This document shows, in pieces, positions 1 through 8,709 of a stretch of DNA of 35,091 nucleotides. The DNA is taken from NCBI GenBank assembly GCA_001632425.1, contig KV425677.1, positions 19,043 through 54,133 on the forward strand, in the 5' to 3' direction. Positions within the stretch are counted from its first letter, which is position 1, and each line of letters starts with the position of its first letter. The position numbers and the translations under genes are program-made. Source of the DNA: Neolentinus lepideus HHB14362 ss-1 (lineage: Eukaryota > Basidiomycota > Agaricomycetes > Gloeophyllales > Gloeophyllaceae). A model generated the notes under the pieces. That model made no database searches. It saw only the letters and a list, made by a program, of their open reading frames with translations, and was not told the origin of the DNA.

Positions 1-527
1 TGATAGAATTGACCTGGCTGATAGCTTTTCGTGGCCTCCAGAGAGATTCAAACGAAGATCGCCGCTCGGCAGGGACCCCGAAAGAGCTCAAAAGTTATCA
101 GCTGGAGGCTATCAGCTAGAATTGAGGTGGGCTACTGTCCACAACGATGCTAGACTGCGGTGAGGGGACGTTGACACGGATCGTCGAGGAGAGCCAAGTA
201 CGGATGAGTGGGGTTGTCGAGGGCGGCATGTACAACACCATGCTAGCGCTGAGCAGTGAGGAGAGGGACTTAGTGACCTGGCGCGCCAATCGGGCCGTGA
301 CACGTGATCGACCTCTCCTCGTCCAAGATTTTGTCAGCTGCTGGATATTTATATTCTTCAGTCGATGCTGCTCACGGTTGCACTCGGTGCGGGGGTAAAA
401 TCTCGAGGTATCGTCTCGAGCTTTCTTTCTACCATCAGACGCCCTTGAGTCTTGGTTGTTGAATTCTGCTTGCCGACTGATCTCGGACGAATACTCAGTT
501 TGCATCCACCTGTTTGGCGATCTGGAT
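1..527. other. Left-edge non-coding stretch, presumed 5' flank of the decarboxylase gene
   Basis: I see no credible exon here; the open frames on both strands are short, compositionally biased and lack splice-supported continuation. An AT-rich TATTTATATTC stretch near 348-357 lies about 175 bp before the decarboxylase start and could serve as a core promoter, but nothing else supports that. Confidence 0.4.
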
Positions 528-2956
528 ATGCCTCTTGATATCGAAGAGTGAGTGCTTCCTTTTGAAAGATCGACACTGGCGGTTGCTGCGAACTTGCCAG
601 TAACCTACAACTAGATTTCGGAAGGCCGGCTACAAGGCCATTGACCGCATATGCGACTACTACTACTCCCTTCACGCTAAGCCGGTAGTCTCACAAGTGC
701 AACCTGGTTATCTAAGAGAGGCTCTACCAGGTTAGCTACCCCTGTCACTTCATCGATACGCCCCGTTCAAACCACTCTCCCCTATTTATAACGCGCTTCT
801 TCACTCCGCTCTTGCTCACCTACTCCTCGATGACAACTCCTCAATCCAGAGAACGCACCGGAGCACGGGGAGGACTTCGATAACGTACAGGATGATTATC
901 AGAAGCTCATTGTACCAGGTATGTATCTTCTTTCGCGATAGACGTCCCGTATTGCACGATTCTCCGCCTATTCATCATTTCCCCTTTCATTGCGAGCAGG
1001 TTTGACGCATTGGCAGCACCCTTCCTTCTTCGCCTACTTCCCAACCGCATGTACCTTCGAAGGAATCCTGGGTGATTTGTATGCCAGTAGTACTTCAAAT
1101 CCGGGCTTTAATGTATGTCCCTTCTATCCTCATGTCGCCCCATCATCTCGACTGTGCTCTTCCGTCATGTCCCTTGTAATAACGTCGGCAACTTCTTCGG
1201 TACCACAAAAATTGCTTACCCGCTCCATCTATTTGTCCCATCGATCTCCCGTAAATTCGTGGCATATAGTGGGCCTGCTCTCCGGCTTGTACGGAACTCG
1301 AAGCCGTCGTAATGGACTGGACAGCGAAGTTACTAGGTCTGAATCCGGAGTTCTACAACACGAGCGGGAGAGGTGGGGGCGTTATGATGGTAAGTCCGTA
1401 TCCTCTCGTTAGCCACCTATCCTTGCCCGACAGCCCCTTCGTCTCTCCTCCATCTCGCGTAACTACCGCCTGTATCTTGTCGTCCCTCTCATCTGTTCAT
1501 CTCCTCATTGACATCACTGTACACAGACAAGTGCCTCTGACTCCGCCCTCACCGCGATCGTCGCCGCCCGGTCGCGCTTTATCCGGCTGAACCCGACTAT
1601 CCCACTCAACAACCTCGTAATCTACGTCACCTCTCAAACGCACTCTCTTGGTTTGAAAGCCGGCTTGGTCTTGGGCCTGCAGGTCCGCGTGCTCGACGTG
1701 AAGGAGGAGGATGCGTTTGCGCTGAGGGGCGAGAGTTTGAGGACGGTTATAGAAGAGGACAGGGAAAAGGGCAAGCGTCCGTTCATATTAGGTGAGTGAA
1801 TCTTAATCGAGCAGTTCTAAGGCAGTTCAGTCGCGCACGGTACTGGCGATGCAGACGATCGACGGATATGACGAGAGATATATGTAGTCTCGTGGCTGAC
1901 GAATCGTTCCTATAGTCGTTACGGTCGGTAGCACGAGCTCAGGGGCGATCGATAGGATAGATGAGGCAGGGCATGTCCGTAGGTGTGCCTCCCTGTCTCC
2001 CCTTGCAACGTATTAAGCTTCTACCACTTTCCGTCCATATCTTCCTCGTACGCACTGCGCTATAGTGAAAGAATACCCGGATATATGGCTGCACGTCGAC
2101 GCGGCATGGGCCGGGATGACTCTCGTCTGCCCAGAGTTCCGGGAGCGGGCTCAGCTAGAGGCAATCAATGAGTACGCAACAAGCTTCTGCACCAATTTCC
2201 ACAAGGTCCGTTTTCAGCGCCGTGTCTGTCTGGTACCTTTCGTTGACACCGGCGCTAGTGGGGCCTGGTCAACTTCGACGCCTCGACGCTCTGGGTCCGA
2301 GATCGCACCCTCCTAACAGACGCGCTGGATATTACACCGGAATTTTTGCGAACCAAACACGGCGATGAAGGTCGGTACACGGTACTGCGATACTTCTTAA
2401 CGGAGTGCTCACCGTTACGTCGAACGTCAGGTACGGTGATCGACTATCGCAACTGGCACCTTGGCCTTGGGCGGAGGTTCCGATCGCTAAAGGTCTGGTT
2501 CGTCTTACGGAGCTACGGCGCTGAGGGGTTTAGAGGGTATATTCGCAAGGTGGGTTGTCTGCTTCGTCCCAGCACATTGCGATCGTGCTAAGATCGCACC
2601 AGTGTATCAGCCTCAACAACCAATTCGCTTCCTACATCCGTGATTCGCCTGATTTCGCTTTTGTGACACAGCCATCCTTCGCTCTTACTGTCTTTAGACT
2701 CGAACCGAAGATGCCAGAGCCATTGTCACTGCAGTCGTTGAACAGTCTAAACAGAATCTTCTACAGTCGACTGTCAGCGAGACACGATGTGCTTCTGACG
2801 CAGACACAGCTGAATGGCGTATTTTGCATACGACTCGCCGTGGGAGCTGCAAGGACCGACGATACGCACATCAAGCATGCGTATGACGTTATGGTCGAAG
2901 AGGCATTGGTGGCGATAAACACTTGGAGGGAAACTCTGCCGGCAGCGACGGATTGA
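528..2956 (+). CDS. Aromatic L-amino acid decarboxylase-type enzyme (group II, PLP-dependent), Phe in place of the catalytic Tyr
   Basis: Eleven exons: 528-547, 615-730, 850-918, 1000-1112, 1270-1389, 1527-1791, 1916-1978, 2066-2205, 2259-2370, 2431-2549, 2603-2956; all phases agree and give 496 residues, the usual length for canonical animal and plant members. The start is supported by the family N-terminus ([20 protein letters not shown]). Visible landmarks are QTHS with His185 (cofactor stacking), HVDAAWAG with Asp267 (pyridine nitrogen), NFHKW with the Schiff-base Lys302, and [18 protein letters not shown]. Family enzymes are cytosolic homodimers turning Trp, Tyr, Phe or DOPA into amines. 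Here the mobile-loop Tyr (Tyr332 in mammalian DOPA decarboxylase) is Phe331, in TPEFLR, exactly 29 residues after the lysine as in DDC. In plants that change converts a decarboxylase to an aldehyde synthase, so the product may be an aromatic aldehyde. Substrate cannot be read from sequence. There is no C-terminal extension of the kind described for non-canonical mushroom enzymes. Confidence 0.93.
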
Positions 2957-4183
2957 CGGAAGGGACGGAAAGCGAAGACCTCAGGTAAACTGGAAGTATA
3001 TCCGTATGTACTACACAGATATGTATGTATACTACACCCTTTACAACCAGCACGGACAGCACTGTCCGAGATGCAATCCGACACACGCGGAACGGGGCGG
3101 TGAGATGGGCCAAGAGATGCGTTTGGGCTGTGTTGTTCCAGGACCTGCGGTCGGTGGTATGGGCTACGCAGGGACGTGCGCGCGAGGATGAGGATCCGGG
3201 ATTGGCGGGCTGATGTCGGTCGAGGAGTAGGACCGGTCGTTGCGGCGGTCAGAGTTCTGATAGCCCCACGACGAATATGGATTTTATGTGGGCGTTCGTT
3301 GATTTAGAAACATTCACGGGATGGTAGCGTTGATAGTTTATTGGTAGTGATACCAGCATTCTCAGATGTTGGGATAGTATAAGAGAAAGAGTTGACGACA
3401 AAGCTGGGGGGAGTGGTCCTGATAGAAAGCTTATGTGTTTGAGGGACTGGTGGAGGCCAGAGGGTGGGGTGACCGTTGACGAGGTGAGGATGCTCCTTGT
3501 ATGAGATTTGTCCAGGTTGTAGTATCGACCGCAAAGCGATCCTCCTGTCCTGAGATACTTTGACACGGGCAAGCGTCGAGAATCCCGGGTCCTTGGCTGA
3601 CCGTTTTGGCGCGTGATACAGTCGATGTTTTCTGGGGCTGAGGCGCACAACGCATATAGGAAGTTTCAACCAGCGGCAGCAGGTCAGGGTCGGGGCTTTA
3701 TGGGTTCCGCTGCTTCCGCAATCGCTGTTGAAAGTTGCAATGTATCCTTTTGAAACAAAGCAAAGCCCGGATATATAGAGATATATAGACGGCATCCATC
3801 ATTGCGGCGATGGCGCAGTGATTCCAGTGAACCGCTACTCGAAAGTTGAAACGCTGCCTGTCCAGATCATAAAGTTATTTCCAAAAATCGCAATGCCGAG
3901 ACGTAACCGAGGAGCATATGGTGTGACATTGTGCATGTGATCGCGTCGCGTCGCGAAGCCACAAGCGTGTTGCGACCAATCCGACATGTCCCGACCTTCG
4001 ACTCGGAAGATTCGCTCGTGCCTGATAATCCGAGTAAACCAATGGTATCCTAGTACATTGTACATTTACAACAGGTACAGAGCGAAGTACGATACGAATG
4101 ACTAAAGCGCACAGCGCTTGGGTCTTACACATGATGAGCAATTTACAGAACATCCACCGAATATAATTGACACTTGCATGCAC
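2957..4183. other. Intergenic stretch between convergent genes
   Basis: The open frames here are short and unsupported by splice sites or recognisable sequence. Apart from the repeat at 2990-3048 the stretch appears empty. It separates the 3' ends of the decarboxylase (+) and the unrecognised gene ending at 4184 (-). A small AT-rich run (GGATATATAGAGATATATAG) lies near 3769-3788. Confidence 0.5.
2990..3048 (-). repeat. Inverted copy A of a ~60-bp element shared with 26528-26588
   Basis: Read on the minus strand, this matches 26528-26588 at all but about five positions. The match includes an uninterrupted 23-base run (TAGTACATACGGATATACTTCCA; here its complement at about 2991-3013). A further 12-base match (GACGGAAAGCGA, 2964-2975) lies on the gene-proximal side of this copy and recurs in the same relative order at 26608-26619. 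The element begins 34 bp after the decarboxylase stop codon. Confidence 0.85.
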
Positions 4184-5485
4184 TTAGTCCGAGTCTGCGA
4201 GCCCGACCATCTCCCGCAAGCCCTGTGCGACCACCTGCATCTCGAACCGTGTTATCTCGCGGCTTAAGACGAGCATCTCGAGGAAGTCGTGGCGCTGCGA
4301 GGCAGGCCAGGCTGCCATCGCTCGTATATACCTTAATGGATGTGATTAGCATTTTGGATGGGAGATGGAGAGGGGTGCGTACTCGGCGTTGATGATGCCG
4401 ATCCCGACAAATGTCAGCCCGAGCTGGGGGAGTGGCGGGGAGAGGGAGGCGAGGAAGGCTTTGATGGGCTCGGGGGCGGAGGACGAGGTGGTCGTGAGAG
4501 CCTGGGAAGAGATAGACGAGATGGATAGTTGCCCGGAGCCAGAGCCGGAACCGGAGAGGGTGGCTGAGACTTGCGAGCTGTTGACCAAGGTCGATGTAGA
4601 AGCGGAGGAAACCTGGGAGGAGGTAGCGTCCGCGGGGGCCTTGGGAGGGACCAAGACGTAGACCTCGTAGGATGATTAGTGTATTTCGATGTTGAGAGGA
4701 TTGACTTACCTGGCGGGCGGGCGGGAGAGACTTCCGGGGTATAATAGACGGCGTCGCCTGGAAAGAGGTCTTCAGTAGCACGAGTAGAAGTCAGGTTTGT
4801 TCACTCACAGTATGTCTGCTGGTGTCTTGCGGCAGCTGCTGATCCTTTGGAGGCTGATCAATGGTGTTTGTACTCTGGAGGGGCTGTCGGGACACATTTG
4901 TCGACGCCGTCGTGGTATCCACAGTATTCTCCAGCCCCTTGCCGTTCTCCTTAGTGGCAGCCGCTGCGTCCTTCCGCTGCAGCCAGAGCCTATGGTTCCC
5001 AAGGTATTGAGACATGAAGTCGCGCAGAGGCCAAGAGTGCTTGAATCGCTTGAATACCGGGAACGCGGTCGTCATCTACACGTCATGTAAGGGATATGAA
5101 TGTAGAAGAGAGGGAAAGGGGATAGACGCACGGCGTGGATGAATGTTTCCCACTCGCGATCCTGCTGCCTCACCGAGAGTTCGAGGTTGAGGTATTCTGG
5201 GGCGCGCGCGAGCACCTCTTTCTGAAACCCGAAAGACGGATTTGATGGAGTTGGACTCGGAGAAAACTTGGAGAGACATACCCGAAGTTTTTTGATCTGG
5301 TGAGAGGGGATCACTCGGCCGAGGGCTTGCGAGTACGACCCTGGCCCCCGGGGGATGATGCGCGTGCCGGGCGTCGTGGCGCGGGCTGTAGGTTTGAGGA
5401 AAGTCAGTATCGAGGATGGAGAGGGGTCTAGAGACTCGCGGATAGTGTCAGCTCCAGGCTGGGTCTTGACTTTGATGCGGGGCAT
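4184..5485 (-). CDS. Hypothetical protein, 345 residues, unrecognised
   Basis: Six exons on the minus strand: 5485-5282, 5221-5132, 5075-4809, 4757-4710, 4663-4383, 4331-4184. All introns are 44-60 bp with good GT-AG ends (GTATGT, GTGCGT, GTGAGT, GTAAGT, GTACGC) and phases that join, which argues for a real gene although I do not recognise the family. The N-terminus is basic and proline-rich (MPRIKVKTQPGADT). The middle holds a conserved-looking aromatic/basic block at about residues 105-130 (FKRFKHSWPLRDFMSQYLGNHR). A Ser/Thr-rich linker with a GSGSGSG run follows at about 210-265, then a short hydrophobic stretch near 283-293 (LTFVGIGIIN) and an amphipathic C-terminus ending GLADSD. No signal peptide, clear transmembrane segment or catalytic motif is visible. 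It is divergently arranged with the GH16 gene, 540 bp away. Confidence 0.7.
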
Positions 5486-6025
5486 GTTGGACGTTGGAAG
5501 TTGAACACGGTTTGTTGACTCTCTTCGCGATGCATGGTTCGTGTGAAGTTCAAATCTGAGATCACAACACTTGTAAAAATAGATCAATAGGGTCCGCGAT
5601 TTCGGCGCCAATCGCAGTAAAGACTGATGTTACGATCACAAACTGTCACATTGTAGCTCACCTCGGCTGATGTGCGATTCTCCAGGACCGTCGCGTCTCC
5701 ATGCCCATCGCGTGTTCTCCATACGCACACCAGAAGCGACAGTCGGCCACTCGATCTTGTCGGATGCGAGGGTTTCTCGGCACCGTTCGCCAGATCCATG
5801 TGCACAGCACTCTGCACCGCATTTCCTGCACAATGGTAGCGACGCGATCGGGTGGCGAGCACTACTTGTGCCATGCGGTCGCGCACGTATAAAAGGCAGG
5901 GCGAAAGGAGCCAGATCTTCAAAGCACGCCAGCCGTGTATCTGTCCTTCATTGTATCGACTGTACACCTCCCTCCCTTGGGTTCCTGTGATATAAATCCT
6001 TTTGTATTACGATCTCTACATCGTC
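5486..6025. promoter_or_regulatory. Divergent intergenic region with GH16 promoter
   Basis: This 540-bp region separates two divergent start codons and so must hold both promoters. A good TATA box (TATAAAA at 5888-5894, followed by GGCAGGG) lies 132 bp before the GH16 start, a normal distance for a strongly expressed secreted-enzyme gene. A second AT-rich element, TATAAAT at about 5991-5997, is too close to the start codon to be the main TATA box. Confidence 0.55.
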
Positions 6026-7696
6026 ATGCTCTCGCTAGCTCTCCTCTCCTTTGCTTCTTCGGCCCTCGCGGCCACTTATGGTCTCAGCGATAACCATGTC
6101 GGGTCGGATTTCTTGACGTCGTTTACGCATGAGACGATTCAGGATCCGACTCATGGGCGGGTGTGAGTCTCCTCGTTTCGTGTTTCCTCTTCCCATTTCT
6201 GTCTGCGTTCTGCGTGCCACCTCTTCCCTCCCTCCTTCCACCTCCCGACCTGTATCCCCCATCCTGCACCCCCACTAACCTAACCCACCCTCATAGCACC
6301 TACGTCGACCAATCCACCGCCGTCGCCAACAACCTCACCTTCACCTCCGCCGACTCGCTCGTCATGCGCTGCGACGACACGACCGTCCTCTCCTCGTCCG
6401 ACCCGGGCAGAAACAGCGTGCGCATCAAGAGCGTAAAGACGTACACGACGCATGTTACTGTGTCAGTCGGTTTCCTACGTATATGGTCTTCTTTGACCGG
6501 CTGACCTCGCTTGCGTTGTGATATTGTAGGTTTGATATTCGCCATATGCCGCAGGGCCTCGCGACATGGCCTGCTGCGTGGGAGACGCTTGAGGATGGGT
6601 GGCCAGCAAGTGGGGAGGTGAGAGTCGTTTCTCTTTCTTATTTCCTTGTTTTGTGGCCCTTTATTTCGTCTTTGCGTCTGTCTCTTCCCAAGCCCCACCC
6701 TTGATCTTCTCCTTCTCGTACGCGCACTAACGACCCTCCTTCGTAGGTCGACATTCTCGAAGGCGCGAACGACGTCACGCCCAACCAGAGCACGCTCCAC
6801 ACCTCGAGCGGGTGCACGATGCCCGACGGGCGCGCGGAGACTGGGTGAGTGGCCTCCTCCCTCTCTCTCTCCCCGCCTCACAACGCTAACAAACACATGC
6901 AGAACGGTCGTGCAGGAAGACTGCGGCGACTCGGGCGGGGCGAACCTCGGGTGCGGCGTGCACGCGCCGACGTCGAATAGTTATGGGGTGGCGTTTAACC
7001 AGAATGGCGGCGGGTGGTGAGTGTCCCTGACTCTGGCTTTTATTCTTGAGAATATGGTTCATTTGGGTCGAGACAACCGCGGTTGATTTGATTCGAGACA
7101 GCCACGGCTGATTTGATTCGAGACGACCACGGTTGATTTGGGTCGAGACAGCCACGGCTATTTCACTCGAAACCACCATGGCGATTTGGATTCGAACAAA
7201 GACTAACGTTTCTTTCTGTAGGTACGCGATGGAGCGCACGGACTCGTTCATCAAGGTGTGGTTCTGGGCGCGCGGCGACACGACCGTGCCCGCGGACGTG
7301 TCAGGAAATACGGGGAGCGTGGATACGGATAACTGGGTGCGTGTTTCATTCCCATCTCTTCCCTCCTCTCCTCTCCCTTACTCTCCCATCTACTCCCCCT
7401 CGCTGATCCTCTCCCCATTTAGGGCACCTCCACCGCCTTCTTCCCTTCCTCCTCGACGTGCGACATCTCCTCCAAATTCGGCGCGAATAATATCATTATC
7501 AACCTCACGCTATGTGGGGACTGGGCGGGCACGACGTTCCAGAGTGCGGGAGGGAGTGGGGACTGCAATTGTGGGTGTTGGTTTTGTTTTGTTCGCGATA
7601 AGTGCTGAGGGTCGGTTAACAGCGTACGTGGACGCCAACCCCTCTGCGTTCTCGGACGCGTACTGGGATATTGCGGCGGTTAGGGTGTATGCGTAG
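6026..7696 (+). CDS. Secreted glycoside hydrolase family 16 (laminarinase / endo-1,3(4)-beta-glucanase type)
   Basis: Eight exons: 6026-6162, 6297-6461, 6530-6617, 6747-6844, 6903-7016, 7222-7336, 7423-7570, 7623-7696, giving 312 residues, normal for the basidiomycete members. The first ~16 residues (MLSLALLSFASSALAA) are a signal peptide, so the enzyme is exported. The GH16 catalytic motif ExDxxE is intact across the exon 3/4 junction: Glu130 (nucleophile), Asp132 and Glu135 (acid/base) in GEVDILEG. Flanking family blocks are present: FDIRHMPQG, LHTSSGCTMP, YAMERTDSFIKVWFWARGD and CGDWAGTTF. N-glycosylation sequons occur at NLT, NQS and NLT. Family members cut beta-1,3- or mixed beta-1,3/1,4-glucans, acting on fungal cell wall or plant material; the precise substrate is not readable. 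Intron 5 is oversized and built of a 25-bp tandem repeat. Confidence 0.95.
7061..7203 (+). repeat. 25-bp minisatellite inside GH16 intron 5
   Basis: About five and a half direct copies of a 24-25 bp unit (core ATTTGATTCGAGACAGCCAC) fill most of the 205-bp intron 7017-7221. The first four units are nearly identical and the last two drift. Units start at about 7061, 7086, 7111, 7136, 7160 and 7184. Confidence 0.9.
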
Positions 7697-8709
7697 ACGC
7701 TCGACTGGTGAGGCGGTAGGTGGTCTGGGGAGGGTATTTATTTATTAATGCACAACGCGCTGTGCGCTGTTGCTTGTCGTGTATATACCAGTGTGGCGTG
7801 TTTTGGGTATTTATTTTATTTTATTTTATTTATTTTACTTGATTGAGAGAATGCGAGGCTCTCGGAGTCACGATTTTGATCATCTGATGGCTAGCAGCGG
7901 CGTTGATCCTGTGACAGAAAGCGAGTTGTGATGTGTACGTTTGACGGGATCATGCGGTAGACGTAGATTTGATGCTGTCAACCTCGGATCGGGCGAAAAA
8001 TGGAGAAATGATTTATTTAAAAGTGGAGCACATAGGTAATTCAGGGGAAGTCTATTGTGCGCGCCTTCGTGTTACAGAAAGATGATTAAATTATTATACG
8101 TAGGAGTGTGTTTTACTGATTGGAATGTCTGAACGAGTTTACAGGCGGAAGATAATTATTCGCTGGGATTTTACAAAGTGAGTGTCATTGGAAGCTGTTT
8201 AATACCCTGCATGCCATATATTTTCCTAAGCTACGCCTTTTCTTTTGCGACGGTGTTTTCTTCGCGAGGGAAAAGGAAAGGTTAAGGTTGGTCCGGGAGG
8301 AGGTCTATAAGGTCCACCGGAGATTGCGGAGAACACGAGTGACGTCACGGTGGCCCTCTGCGTCTCTCGTCGACCAGCACGTCTGTATTCTCCGCCACGT
8401 CTCAGCGCCCTGCTTTCTTTTGAAAGGACTGCCTTGCGTTAAAAAAACGGACACAATCGACACAAGTTAGCGAATAAATGGGACGACCCGACGTTTACAA
8501 AGCTGACCGAAGCGCTGGGGATGATGAGAGGCTAGCCTGGCTCGTTCTAACCTGGACGCGGCACACGGAATGACTTCATCTCGCTCGAATGCCCGAGACA
8601 GCCTGCAACATCCGCGATGGCATTAAGAGCCTCGGCCAGCCTGGTGCGGCTCTATTCTAGTGTATTCATTGAGCTGGTCATCTCTGCATCCATTCTCAAG
8701 TCTGCTGCC
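7697..8709. other. Intergenic stretch, GH16 3' flank to RhoGAP 5' flank
   Basis: No coding sequence is supported. A simple (TTTTA)n tract occupies about 7810-7837 and probably lies in the GH16 3' flank. The sequence from about 8600 to 8709 reads as a pyrimidine-rich 5' leader of the RhoGAP gene, although an in-frame ATG at 8617 leaves a longer N-terminus possible. Confidence 0.5.

Noticed and set aside
6035..6896. Minus-strand open frames across the GH16 gene
   Set aside because: Arg/Gly-rich shadow translations over a gene whose sense-strand exons carry an intact GH16 active site.
8617..8709. Upstream in-frame ATG as the RhoGAP start
   Set aside because: Possible, but the 31 added residues (MALRASASLVRLYSSVF...) look like translated leader and precede a better placed ATG at 8710. 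Kept only as an alternative.
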